A stretch of DNA of 36,717 bases from an uncultured Armatimonadota bacterium (GCA_937139515.1 CAKZQI010000278.1:1-36717); one strand, 5' to 3'; shown: positions 26,448 through 35,676, counted from the first letter of the stretch. Numbers and translations are program-made. Notes: generated by a model from the sequence alone, not told the origin.

Positions 26448-27497
26448 TTAGGGCTGGGTGTACAGTTCCCACTTGATGCGCGCCATCAGATAGCTGATGA
26501 CCGATTCCGCCCCGCGATTGAGATTGACCCCGATGGGGGTTAGCCCATCGTAGACGACGCCCGTTTCAGGGTCGTAGAGCGCAATCTGGTGGATGTTGTC
26601 GCCGTGATACCACTCCAGGGCGCGTTCAGCAAAGCGCAGGAACGGTTTGTAGCCGTCGTAGGCTTGCCAAGCGTCCAGATAGGCTTCTACGGTTGCCCCT
26701 GCGCAGATGGGCTGTTGGTCAAACACCGCACGCGCCTTGCCCCGAAAGTACCATCCCTCACTGCCGACAGGTTGGAAATAGCCCGTCTCGGCGGAGGTGG
26801 TCTCCGCAAGGAACTCAAACGCCTCCTTTGCGATTTCCATCCAGCGGGGCATGCGAGTGAGCAGTCCTGAATGGAGCAGTGCCTGAGGCAGGCGCGGGTT
26901 GTCGTAAGTGAGAAACGGCTCAAACCAGCGCCAATCGGGTTCGCGGGTCATCTGATACCGCTCGGCTAACGCACGCCCCAGCGCCAACAGCCGATGGGTG
27001 TCCTCCTCTTCCATCAGCAGGAACGCTATGGTGCGTGAGGGTTCCATCTTGAGGATGTGGGGTGTCGCAGGCTCCAGAAGGGCTTGGGCGCGCTTCGCCC
27101 AGTCGGCGTTCGGGAGCAGTTTGAGGAGCGTGCGCAACGCCCACACCGTGCGACCGAACGAGTCGTCGCTCCCCACCTCGTCCAACCAGTTGCCCTCCGC
27201 ATCGCGAAAGTTGTGGAAGCGTCCGTTCGGCAGTTGCGCGCCCTCAATATAGCGCAGGGTGGTCTCAATCAGCCGTTCGGGGAAGGTAGGGTCGTGCAGA
27301 GCAAGCCAAGTGGGGTTCGTGGGCGCCAAACGATAGAGCCACGCACCCACAATCAGTCCACGCGCCTGGTCATCGATTGAGAAGCCGTGTTCGACCCACG
27401 GCTCGGCGTAGCGCGTGTGTTGCCAGATACCGAGCGGGGTCAATAGGTGGTCTAAATGAAGCAACCGAACGGGCGGTAGGCTCTTCGGTTTGCGCAT
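26448..27497 (-). CDS. (alpha/alpha)6-toroid-like protein related to glycosyltransferase-associated/GH-like families
   Basis: Start probably 27497 (MRKPKSLPPVRLLHLDHLLTPLGIWQHTRYAEPWVEHGFSIDDQARGLIVG), resembling the conserved N-terminus of these families. Confidence 0.55.
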   Translation of the reverse strand: MRKPKSLPPVRLLHLDHLLTPLGIWQHTRYAEPWVEHGFSIDDQARGLIVGAWLYRLAPTNPTWLALHDPTFPERLIETTLRYIEGAQLPNGRFHNFRDAEGNWLDEVGSDDSFGRTVWALRTLLKLLPNADWAKRAQALLEPATPHILKMEPSRTIAFLLMEEEDTHRLLALGRALAERYQMTREPDWRWFEPFLTYDNPRLPQALLHSGLLTRMPRWMEIAKEAFEFLAETTSAETGYFQPVGSEGWYFRGKARAVFDQQPICAGATVEAYLDAWQAYDGYKPFLRFAERALEWYHGDNIHQIALYDPETGVVYDGLTPIGVNLNRGAESVISYLMARIKWELYTQP

Positions 27498-27562
27498 ACG
27501 CCATATTTTACCCGATGGGAAAGCTAACATCGCGTTAACTTCGCTTGGGGTACACCTAAAAT

Positions 27563-28417
27563 ATGGCAAAACAGAAGCAGGTGATTGCGCATCGTGGGGC
27601 GAGCTCGTATCTACCCGAACATACCTTAGAAGCTTATGCGCTGGCATACGGGCAGGGCGCTGATATGATTGAACCCGACTTGGTACTGACGCGCGACGGT
27701 ATCCCGATTTGCCTGCACGACCTTTGGCTGGAGACCACGACCGATGTCGCCCAGAAGTTTCCAGGGCGAGCGCGCTCCGACGGACATTTCTACGCAATTG
27801 ACTTTTCGCTGGAGGAAATCAAGCGGTTGCGCGCTTGGGGACGCGCCAAGCCCGAACAGCAAGCCTCCATCCCGCCCTGTGAAGTGCCCACGCTGGAGGA
27901 GATGATACGGCTCATCCAGCACCTGAACCGTCAGCTGAACCGCTCGGTGGGGATTGTGCCCGAAATGAAAGCGCCTTCGTTTCATCGGCGCGCGGGCAAG
28001 CCGATGGAGGAGCCTATCCTGAAGGTGCTTGACGAGGCAGGCTATCGGGGGCGTGAAGCGATGGCACTGGTGCAGTGCTTTGAGGAGGACGCACTGGCGC
28101 GGTTGCGCGCGCTTGGGTGCGACTTGCCGTTGGTGTTCCTCTCGGCGAACCCCCTCACGCCGAGCGACTTAGACCGTATCGCCAAGACGGCGAACGGGGT
28201 CGGTTCAAACCGCCGACTGATTGAGGACGATACAGGGCGCGCCGTGAACAACGCCAGCTTAGTTCGGGAGTGTCATCGGCGGGGGCTGGCGGTCTACCCG
28301 TGGACCTTCAAGGCGGAGGAGGCAGTGATGCACCGATTCTTCCATCGCTACGGCGTGGACGGCTTGTTCACGGACAATCCCGATTTGGGCGTTCGCGCAC
28401 GCAACCGTCGGCGATAA
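27563..28417 (+). CDS. glpQ: Glycerophosphodiester phosphodiesterase
   Basis: VIAHRGASSYLPEHTLEAYALAYGQGADMIEPDLVLTRDGIPICLHD. Confidence 0.93.
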   Translation: MAKQKQVIAHRGASSYLPEHTLEAYALAYGQGADMIEPDLVLTRDGIPICLHDLWLETTTDVAQKFPGRARSDGHFYAIDFSLEEIKRLRAWGRAKPEQQASIPPCEVPTLEEMIRLIQHLNRQLNRSVGIVPEMKAPSFHRRAGKPMEEPILKVLDEAGYRGREAMALVQCFEEDALARLRALGCDLPLVFLSANPLTPSDLDRIAKTANGVGSNRRLIEDDTGRAVNNASLVRECHRRGLAVYPWTFKAEEAVMHRFFHRYGVDGLFTDNPDLGVRARNRRR

Positions 28418-28458
28418 AACCTGCCCCTTATACGGGTGGGCTGATGCCCAAAAAAGGC

Positions 28459-28464
28459 TATAAT
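28459..28464 (+). promoter_or_regulatory. Consensus -10 hexamer TATAAT upstream of cysM
   Basis: GGCTATAATTAGG about 64 nt upstream of ATG 28528; no clear -35. Confidence 0.35.
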
Positions 28465-28527
28465 TAGGTATCCTTAGTGTGGCTAACTATCGGTTGGCAC
28501 TATGATTAGGAGGTATCACAGCGGATT

Positions 28528-29511
28528 ATGAGTTATCCGTGCTATATGCGACTACCGCACCACCTCCAGCAGGTGACGGATGTGGTGGACCTGATTGGGT
28601 ACACCCCACTGATACGCCTGCGACGAGTCACGGCGCACCTGCCTGACACGGTGGAAGTCTATGGGAAGGCGGAGTGGTTCAACCCCGGCGGTTCGGTGAA
28701 AGACCGCCCTGCGTGGAATATCGTGCGCACCGCCATCGAGCGTGGCGACTTGACCCCTGACAAGCGTCTGCTGGATGCGACCTCGGGCAACACAGGAATT
28801 GCCTTCGCGATGATTGGCTCTGCGCTGGGGTTTGGCGTGACGCTCTGTATGCCTGCCAATGTGAGCGAGGAGCGGAAGCGCATCCTCAAAGCCTACGGCG
28901 CGGAGGTCATCCTGACCGACCCGCTGGAAAGTTCGGACGGCGCTATCCGAAAGGCACGCCAACTGTATGCCGAGTGCCCCGAACGGTACTTCTACGCGGA
29001 CCAGTATAACAACCCCGCCAACTGGCTCGCCCACTACGAGACGACTGGCGTAGAAATCTGGCACCAGACGGAGGGGCGCATCACCCACTTCGTAGCAGGG
29101 CTGGGCACCTCGGGCACCTTCACAGGCACCACGCGACGCCTGCGCGAGTACAACCCGAACATCCAGTGCATCTCGTTCCAGCCCGACTCGCCGTTCCACG
29201 GGCTCGAAGGTCTCAAGCATATGGAGACCGCGATTGTGCCTGGTATCTATGACCCGACCTTGGCCGACCAAGATTTGCGCATCTCTACTGAGTCAGCCTA
29301 TCGTATGGCCAAGCGTTTGGCGCGTGAGGAGGGCTTGCTGGTGGGCATCTCGGCGGGTGCGGCGGTCGCTATGAGTCTCCAAGTCGCAGAGCAGGTGGTC
29401 GCCCAAGCGCAAGCCGAAGGACGCACACCGCACGCGGTGATTGTGACCATCTTGTGCGACTCGGCAGATAAGTATCTGTCTGACCCTTTCTGGGATGATG
29501 AGCGATTTTAG
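28528..29511 (+). CDS. cysM: Cysteine synthase / O-acetyl(phospho)serine sulfhydrylase family
   Basis: IGYTPLIRLRRV; EWFNPGGSVKDRPAWNIV; DATSGNTGIAFAMIGSALG; GLGTSGTFTGTTRRL. Confidence 0.92.
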   Translation: MSYPCYMRLPHHLQQVTDVVDLIGYTPLIRLRRVTAHLPDTVEVYGKAEWFNPGGSVKDRPAWNIVRTAIERGDLTPDKRLLDATSGNTGIAFAMIGSALGFGVTLCMPANVSEERKRILKAYGAEVILTDPLESSDGAIRKARQLYAECPERYFYADQYNNPANWLAHYETTGVEIWHQTEGRITHFVAGLGTSGTFTGTTRRLREYNPNIQCISFQPDSPFHGLEGLKHMETAIVPGIYDPTLADQDLRISTESAYRMAKRLAREEGLLVGISAGAAVAMSLQVAEQVVAQAQAEGRTPHAVIVTILCDSADKYLSDPFWDDERF

Positions 29512-29926
29512 GTTGACTCTTGACGAGGGGGTGGCTCAGTCTATCCGTGAGCACGCCCAAGAAGACTATCCGCACGAGTGTTGTGGGGCGCTATTGGGCA
29601 CCGAGAAGGACAACGAGCGCCATGTGTCTGCGATTGTGCGCCTGAGCAACGAGCGCACCGACGAGCGTGAGCGACGCTTCTTCGTTAGCCCTCAGCAGGT
29701 GTTGATGGTGGAGCGCACCGCCTCGCGGGAAGGGTTGCTGTTGCTGGGGTTCTACCACTCGCATCCTGACCACCCGGCAATCCCTTCCGAGTACGACCGT
29801 CAGCACGCCTTGCCGTACTACTCTTATGTGATTGTTTCGGTTCAGCAGGGTACTCCGAAGGAACTGCGCTCTTGGCGCCTTCGCGACGACCGCACCGGCT
29901 TTCTGGAGGAGGTCTGCAGAGAGTAG
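29495..29926 (+). CDS. M67/JAMM metallopeptidase (Mec-like)
   Basis: ECCGALLG...GFYHSHPDHPAIPSEYD (HxHx7S...D JAMM motif); start overlaps the cysM end. Confidence 0.9.
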   Translation: MMSDFRLTLDEGVAQSIREHAQEDYPHECCGALLGTEKDNERHVSAIVRLSNERTDERERRFFVSPQQVLMVERTASREGLLLLGFYHSHPDHPAIPSEYDRQHALPYYSYVIVSVQQGTPKELRSWRLRDDRTGFLEEVCRE

Positions 29927-30009
29927 TTCTTTCTGAAAGGGGATATTTGCTTACTTTTAGATGTAGGCGGAAACACCGCATAGCGAGCTTTAGTGCCACC
30001 CGAACGCCC

Positions 30010-30087
30010 CACCCTGTCACCCTGAGCGCCAGCGAAGGGTCTCTGCTTTGAGTTTCACTGAGATTCTTCGCTGCGCTCAGAATGACA
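30010..30087. repeat. CACCCTGTCACCCTGAGC...GCTCAGAATGACA inverted-repeat element, copy 2
   Basis: Nearly identical to copy 3 immediately downstream. Confidence 0.9.
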
Positions 30088-30115
30088 AAAGAGGGGGTCA
30101 GAATGACAATCCCCC

Positions 30116-30192
30116 ATCCTGTCACCCTGAGCGTCAGCGAAGGGTCTCTGCTTTGAGTTTCACTGAGATTCTTCGCTGCGCTCAGAATGACA
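30116..30192. repeat. Same element, copy 3 (tandem)
   Basis: Differs from copy 2 mainly at GCGTCAGCG vs GCGCCAGCG. Confidence 0.9.
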
Positions 30193-30237
30193 GAAGGGGG
30201 TGTCAGAATGACAGCCCTCACCCTGCCCCCCTGAGTG

Positions 30238-30290
30238 GAGGGTGTTTGAAAAATCGTGGCACGGGCATCCTGCCCGTGAGCCAAAACAGG
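30238..30290. mobile_element. Solo end of the TIR element (GAGGGTGTTTGAAAAATCGTGGCACGGGCATCCTGCCCGTG...)
   Basis: Matches the reverse complement of 17351-17391 over about 40 bp; no partner TIR found nearby. Confidence 0.75.
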
Positions 30291-31103
30291 TCAGACAGTG
30301 TCTGGGTCGAAGCCCAGTTCGCGCAAGCGTTGAGCTAGTTTTTCAGCACGCGCTTGCTCCGCCTCGGCGCGCTGGCGTTCTGCCTCCGCACGCGCTCGCT
30401 CCGCCTCAAACGGCGTCGGCACCAACTCCCCATCCACCGTCCACCAACGAACCCACACACGACGACGGTTGCGATACACCCCCTCCCACAACCCGACCCA
30501 CACCTCCAACTGCTCGCTCCACAACCAACCCCGCTCATCAGGCACAATCGGCTCATAATCCTTCCGAGCCGTCAACCGATACCCCAGCAACTCGCCCCTA
30601 TACGGGTCATAAATGAAGTATTCTAGGGTCCCAAAAGTCCTGCTGTACAACACGAGGTTCTCTTCCTTGTCCTTCTTGACCGTAGACGGCGAACTCAACT
30701 CAAAAATCACATCGGGATAGCGCCCCTCCTCGTCCCAAGCGACCCAGCATTCGCGGGGTTTGGTGCCGTCCACCTCCTTGACGACGAAGAAGTCGGGACC
30801 TTTGTAGGCGGTGCGTTTTTGTTTGATGGCGTCGGCTTGGGTTTGGCTGTAGTAGACGAACATATTGGCGCCTGCGAAGAAGTCGGTTTTTGGGTTCCAG
30901 AGTTGGTGGATGAGGTCGGTGAAGAGGTGGATTTGTTGGATGTGCCAATCGCTTTCCAAGGGTTCATCATCCTCCACGACGAGGTCGGTGGGTGGGGTAG
31001 GCACGAGGCAGGGCATTTTCGGCTCCTGCGCCTTGCGTTTCAGGCGCCGGGCTGTGCGCTTAGATTGGGTGGCGCTAACTGTCTGTGCCATCGTCATACT
31101 CAC
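30291..31103 (-). CDS. Uma2-family putative restriction endonuclease (DUF820) with C-terminal coiled-coil tail
   Basis: YKGPDFFVVKEVDG...PDVIFELSSPSTVKKDKEENLVLYSRTFGTLEYFIYDPYRGELLGYRL; tail ERARAEAERQRAEAEQARAEKLAQRLRELG. Confidence 0.88.
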   Translation of the reverse strand: MSMTMAQTVSATQSKRTARRLKRKAQEPKMPCLVPTPPTDLVVEDDEPLESDWHIQQIHLFTDLIHQLWNPKTDFFAGANMFVYYSQTQADAIKQKRTAYKGPDFFVVKEVDGTKPRECWVAWDEEGRYPDVIFELSSPSTVKKDKEENLVLYSRTFGTLEYFIYDPYRGELLGYRLTARKDYEPIVPDERGWLWSEQLEVWVGLWEGVYRNRRRVWVRWWTVDGELVPTPFEAERARAEAERQRAEAEQARAEKLAQRLRELGFDPDTV

Positions 31104-31124
31104 CTAAGTGAGAGTATACCCCGC

Positions 31125-31748
31125 CTAAGACCTAACGATGGCTAAGAAGTTGCTCAAAATCTTCAAGCCAACTTGGCTACTCTTTTCAGGGTGGAACTGC
31201 ACCGCATGCAGGTTGCCCCGCGAGACGGCACTGACGAACTCTACGCCGTACTGGGTGGTGGCGCTGACAATCGTCGGCTCTGCAGGTTCTGCGTAGTAGG
31301 AGTGGACGAAGTAGACATAACTGCCCTCGGCAACCTCCCGAAACAGGGGGTTATCGGCTTGGCGCAGGTGGAGGGCATTCCAACCGATTTGGGGCACGGG
31401 CAGGGCGAAGTTCGGTTGGCTCTGGAAGCTCACCACGCGCCCAAGCAGGATGCCCAAGCCTCGCACGCCCGGACTCTCCTCGCTCGACTCGAACAGCAGT
31501 TGAAGTCCCAAGCAGATTCCCAGAAAGGGTTTGCCCTGCTCTATCACTTGGCGCAGAGCGTGTGTGAAGCCCCCTTCATTGAGCCTCTGCATCGCCGCAC
31601 CAAAAGCCCCTACCCCTGGCAGGATAACCCCCTCTGCACTAAAGAGCGTTTCGGGCGATGCGGTGATGACCGCCTCCGCGCCGAGGTACTCCAACGCCTT
31701 CTGTACACTGCGCAAGTTGCCCATCCCATAGTCCACAATCGCGATCAT
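31125..31748 (-). CDS. hisH: Imidazole glycerol phosphate synthase subunit HisH
   Basis: IAIVDYGMGNLRSVQKALEYLGAEAVIT; GICLGLQLLFESSEESPGVRGLGIL; VQFHPEKSSQVGLKIL. Confidence 0.96.
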   Translation of the reverse strand: MIAIVDYGMGNLRSVQKALEYLGAEAVITASPETLFSAEGVILPGVGAFGAAMQRLNEGGFTHALRQVIEQGKPFLGICLGLQLLFESSEESPGVRGLGILLGRVVSFQSQPNFALPVPQIGWNALHLRQADNPLFREVAEGSYVYFVHSYYAEPAEPTIVSATTQYGVEFVSAVSRGNLHAVQFHPEKSSQVGLKILSNFLAIVRS

Positions 31749-32377
31749 AGGCTCGTTTCGGGGTTCTCGCTGGCGCCTTCTAAGTAGCCTTTGGTGGAGG
31801 GCACTCCGCTCTGGCGCGGGTTGTAGCGGGTCGCCATCTCAAACGCTTTGGCGAACGCTTTGAAGATGGCTTCTATGGCGTGATGGTCATTTTGAGCGTG
31901 TATCAGTCGGATATGGAGTGTGACATGAGCGTGCAGGCTGAAAGAGCGAAAGAACTCGGCGACCAGCTCGCTGGGCAGGTCGCCCACGCGTTCGCGCCGG
32001 AACGACGCCTCAAAATGCAGGTAGGGTCGCCCGCTGATGTCTATCGCTACCATCGCCAACGCCTCGTCCATCGGCACAATCGCCCACCCGTAGCGGTAAA
32101 TCCCGCGCATATCGCCCAGCGCCTGCTGAACCGCCTTGCCCAAGCAGATGCCCACATCCTCCACCGTGTGGTGTTCGTCCACTTCCAAGTCGCCGGTGGC
32201 GTTGATGACTAAGTCTATCGCGCCGTGCCGAGCCACTTGGTGAAGCATATGGTCAAAGAAACCGACGCCCGTGCTGATTTGTGCCTTGCCCGTGCCATCC
32301 AAGTCCACCGAGGCATAGACGCGCGTCTCGCTCGTCTCACGCTCATACATTCCAAACCGAGAGCCTGCGCTTTTCAT
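31745..32377 (-). CDS. hisB: Imidazoleglycerol-phosphate dehydratase HisB
   Basis: ISTGVGFFDHMLHQVARHGAIDL; GDLEVDEHHTVEDVGICLGKAV; QNDHHAIEAIFKAFAKA. Confidence 0.96.
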   Translation of the reverse strand: MKSAGSRFGMYERETSETRVYASVDLDGTGKAQISTGVGFFDHMLHQVARHGAIDLVINATGDLEVDEHHTVEDVGICLGKAVQQALGDMRGIYRYGWAIVPMDEALAMVAIDISGRPYLHFEASFRRERVGDLPSELVAEFFRSFSLHAHVTLHIRLIHAQNDHHAIEAIFKAFAKAFEMATRYNPRQSGVPSTKGYLEGASENPETSL

Positions 32378-32395
32378 AGAGGTCTGTCCTTTAGT

Positions 32396-33688
32396 CTACT
32401 GTAAAGAGGGGTCTAATCGCACTTTGACGGCGTTTGCATGCGCTTCGAAGCCTTCTTCGCCCGCCAAAGTGAGGATGTCGGGCGCCACCTGCTGGAGGGC
32501 GTTGCGCGTGAGCATAATCACGCTACTGCGCTTGAGGAAGGTCTCCACCGACAGGGGCGATTCGAAGCGCGCGGAGCGTCCTGTTGGCAGGGTATGGCTG
32601 GGTCCTGCCACATAGTCACCCGCCGATTGGGGCGTGTCATTGCCCAGCAGGATGCACCCTGCGTTGCGCACGAAGCTGAGCCAACCCATCGGCTCGGCGA
32701 CCATCAGCGAGAGGTGTTCGGGCGCGCACAGGTTCGCCAGCTCAAACGCCTCTGGCAGGTTGCGCGTGATGGCCGCAACGCTCTGGCTCAGCGAGCGTTC
32801 CAAGATGTCGCGCCGAGCGCGCTGGGGGAGCATTTCGCCCATCATCTGCAGGGTGCGCTCCACAAGAGTGGCGGAGGGGCTGAACAGATACCCGACCGAT
32901 TCGGCGCCGTGTTCCAGCTGGGTGAGCAAATCGCTCGCCACATACAGGGGATTGGCGGTCTCGTCGGCAACGATAGCCACTTCGCTGGGACCTGCCCAGT
33001 GGTCAACCCCCACCAACCCCCACACCATACGCTTCGCCAAGTTCACATACAAATTGCCCGGACCGACGATTTTCTCCACCGCGGGGATGGTCTGTGTGCC
33101 GAACGCCATCGCAAACACCGCCTGCGCCCCTCCCACTTTGAACATGCGCTGGATGCCCACTTCTTGCGCGGCGACCAGCACCGAGTCGGGCAGGCTCCCA
33201 TCGGGCTGAGCGGGTGAGCAGAGAACGATTTCGTTCACGCCTGCCACCTTTGCGGGTACAGCGTTCATTATCACCGAGCTGGGATAGCGCGCGCGTCCGC
33301 CGGGCACATAGATGCCCACCCGCTCCAGCGGGCGCACCATCTGCCCCAGGAGCCCGCCTGAAGGTTCAGGGTTCCACCACGAGCTGGCGCGCATCGGGCG
33401 GTGATAGCGTCGCACGCGCGCAATCGCATGCTGGATTGCCTCCACCACCTCAGGGCGCACGCGCTGGTAGGCGCGGTCAAACTCTTCGGGGGTGACCTCG
33501 AGGTGTTCCAGCGTGGGGCAGTCCCACTGGCGCGAGAGCCTCAGGAGTGCCGTATCGCCCTCCGCCTGCACTTGCTGAGCAATAGCGCGCACTTGAGCCT
33601 CTATTTCGGGAGAGGGAAACGCAACGGCTTGGAGAAGCGCTTGGCGTACCTGCTCTTCGGAGTCCACCCGCAAATCGAATCGGCGCAT
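32396..33688 (-). CDS. hisD: Histidinol dehydrogenase HisD
   Basis: ERVGIYVPGGRARYPSSVIMNAVPAKVAGV; AVEKIVGPGNLYVNLAKR; DHWAGPSEVAIVADE; PTGRSARFESPLSVETFLKRS. Confidence 0.95.
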   Translation of the reverse strand: MRRFDLRVDSEEQVRQALLQAVAFPSPEIEAQVRAIAQQVQAEGDTALLRLSRQWDCPTLEHLEVTPEEFDRAYQRVRPEVVEAIQHAIARVRRYHRPMRASSWWNPEPSGGLLGQMVRPLERVGIYVPGGRARYPSSVIMNAVPAKVAGVNEIVLCSPAQPDGSLPDSVLVAAQEVGIQRMFKVGGAQAVFAMAFGTQTIPAVEKIVGPGNLYVNLAKRMVWGLVGVDHWAGPSEVAIVADETANPLYVASDLLTQLEHGAESVGYLFSPSATLVERTLQMMGEMLPQRARRDILERSLSQSVAAITRNLPEAFELANLCAPEHLSLMVAEPMGWLSFVRNAGCILLGNDTPQSAGDYVAGPSHTLPTGRSARFESPLSVETFLKRSSVIMLTRNALQQVAPDILTLAGEEGFEAHANAVKVRLDPSLQ

Positions 33689-33732
33689 CATCGGCGTAGG
33701 GATTATACCCATGCTCTAGATCAACAGGGCGA

Positions 33733-33921
33733 GAGAGTGTTTGAAAAATAGCTGAGTGTCCTTGCACCTTGTTCACTCCTCGTCTTTCCAGAGAACCTCA
33801 CCCCCCTTAGTCCCCCCTCTCCGCAAGCAGAGAGGGGGGAGCGCCTGCGTGCCTGCGCCCCCTCTCCGTAAGCGGAGAGGGGGTCGGGGGTGAGGTCAAT
33901 ATAGATTTTTCAAACACCCTC
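33733..33921. mobile_element. 189-bp TIR element (GAGAGTGTTTGAAAAATA ... GATTTTTCAAACACCCTC) containing the CT-rich palindromic repeat
   Basis: TIRs match those at 17204/17391; flanks ACAGGGCGA (33724-33732) vs ACAGGGCAG (33922-33930), 7/9 identical. Confidence 0.75.
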
Positions 33922-33950
33922 ACAGGGCAGAGTGGGTACAACATTAGGCG

Positions 33951-35138
33951 ATGAAAGCGGTCATGGTCGTACCCGATGGGATGGCGGACTGGTCAGTGCC
34001 CGAGCTTGGGGGTGATACGCCCCTGATGCGAGCACGCACCCCGACTCTCAAACAGCTCACTCCAAACGCCCTTGTGGGCAAGGTGCTTACCGTTCCACCA
34101 GGAATGTACCCCGGCAGTGATGTGGCGAATATGGCTCTGCTGGGCTACGACCCGCGCACCCACTACACTGGGCGCGGTCCGATTGAAGCCTCGGCGATGG
34201 GCGTGCCGTTAGAGCCGACCGATGTCGCCTACCGCTGTTCGCTCATCAGCACCGACGGCGAACGCTTGCTGGACTACAGTGGGGGCGGAGTGAGCCAAGA
34301 GGAAGCCCAAACGCTGATTGAAATCATCGACACCAAGTTGGGCACTCCGCGCATTCGGTTCTTCGTGGGGGTAGGGTATCGGCATGTGATGCGCTGGAGC
34401 AACGGACCCGTGGAAGTCGCTTGCATTCCGCCCCACGAAATGCAAGGTGAGCCACTACAAGACCACTATCCAAAGGGCGAAGGCGACATCACCCTGCGAC
34501 GACTGATGGAAGACTCGTACGAAATCTTGGATGTCCACCCGATTAACCGCCGTCGGCGCGAGGAAGGCAAACTTCCTGCAAACATGATATGGCTGTGGGG
34601 GCAGGGGCGCGCTCCCAAACTCCAGCTGTTCGCCTTGCGCTGGGGGCGCACTGGCGCGATGGTCGCCGAAGTGGATGTCGTGAAAGGGTTGGGCATACTG
34701 GCAGGGCTGGAAGTGCCCACCGTGCCCGGCGCTACAGGCTATGTGGATACCGACTACCGTGCCATCGGCGAGTATGCCCTCCGAATGATTGATAAGCACG
34801 ATTACGTCTATGTGCACATTGAGGCACCTGATGAGGCGGGACATCACGGCGACGCGGAGGCGAAGGTCTGGGCAATTGAGCAAATAGACCAGCACATTCT
34901 CGCGCCGATGGTGGCGCACCTGCATGCCGGGGCACACCCCTTCCGCCTGATGGTCGTGCCCGACCACTTCACGCCCATCACCAAACGCACGCACGCTGAA
35001 GGCGCCGTGCCCTTCCTGCTGTATGACTCGCAGAACCGCCGTGCCAATCGTCTTCCGTATGACGAGTCCATCTTAGACCAGTCGAGCGTGCCTTTGGTGG
35101 AGGAGGGTTGGCGACTGGTTGAGATGCTGTTGGAGTAG
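33951..35138 (+). CDS. apgM: 2,3-bisphosphoglycerate-independent phosphoglycerate mutase, archaeal ApgM type
   Basis: VVPDGMADWSVPELGGDTPLMRARTPTLKQLT; PGSDVANMALLGYDPRTHYTGRGPIEASAMGV; HIEAPDEAGHHGD. Confidence 0.93.
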   Translation: MKAVMVVPDGMADWSVPELGGDTPLMRARTPTLKQLTPNALVGKVLTVPPGMYPGSDVANMALLGYDPRTHYTGRGPIEASAMGVPLEPTDVAYRCSLISTDGERLLDYSGGGVSQEEAQTLIEIIDTKLGTPRIRFFVGVGYRHVMRWSNGPVEVACIPPHEMQGEPLQDHYPKGEGDITLRRLMEDSYEILDVHPINRRRREEGKLPANMIWLWGQGRAPKLQLFALRWGRTGAMVAEVDVVKGLGILAGLEVPTVPGATGYVDTDYRAIGEYALRMIDKHDYVYVHIEAPDEAGHHGDAEAKVWAIEQIDQHILAPMVAHLHAGAHPFRLMVVPDHFTPITKRTHAEGAVPFLLYDSQNRRANRLPYDESILDQSSVPLVEEGWRLVEMLLE

Positions 35139-35142
35139 GGCG

Positions 35143-35676
35143 ATGCGAACCCTTCAACGCTTTGAGTTCAATCAAATACGAATGGGGGTGGACACGCGGA
35201 TTGTGGTGTACGCGCCTGATGAGCCGTTGGCAGTGCGCACCTGCCGTGAAGCTTATCACCGCATCGCCCAGCTGGAAGCCCAGATGAGCGACTATCGCAC
35301 CGATAGCGAGCTGAATCTCCTGTGCGAGCGTGCGGTCGGGCGATGGGTCGAGGTCAGCCCAGAGCTTTTTTTCGTGTTGTGGCGCGCCCAACGCCTGACA
35401 CAACAGACCGACGGGGCGTTCGACATCACGCTGGGACCGCTGGTGGCGTTGTGGCGTGAGGCGCGCCGAACACTCCAGCTCCCCACACCTGCCGAACTGG
35501 AAGAGGCACGCAAACGCACGGGATGGCGCAAGGTGCAACTGAGCCCGAGCCGTCGAGCGGTTCGGCTGGAACGGCCGGGCATGCGCTTAGACCTCGGCGG
35601 TATCGCCAAGGGCTTTGCGTGCGACCAGGCGCTCAAAACGCTCCGACGCTACGGGCTGAGGCGGGCGCTGGTGCAG
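35143..35676 (+). CDS. apbE: FAD:protein FMN transferase ApbE, truncated at 3' end by a probable chimeric junction
   Basis: MGVDTRIVVYAPDE...QLEAQMSDYRTDSELNLL; DGAFDITLGPLVALWR; MRLDLGGIAKGFACDQALKTLRRYGLRRALV, then homology stops. Confidence 0.85.

Noticed and set aside
27498-27797. N-terminal 100-residue extension of the 26448-27797 ORF
   Set aside because: Low-complexity, antisense to the start of glpQ, and ATG 27497 matches the conserved N-terminus better.
30010-30192. Possible CRISPR array
   Set aside because: Only two 77-78-bp palindromic units in tandem with short AT/GC-poor linkers; no regular spacers and no cas genes.
32438-33217. 259-aa plus-strand ORF
   Set aside because: Antisense shadow of hisD.
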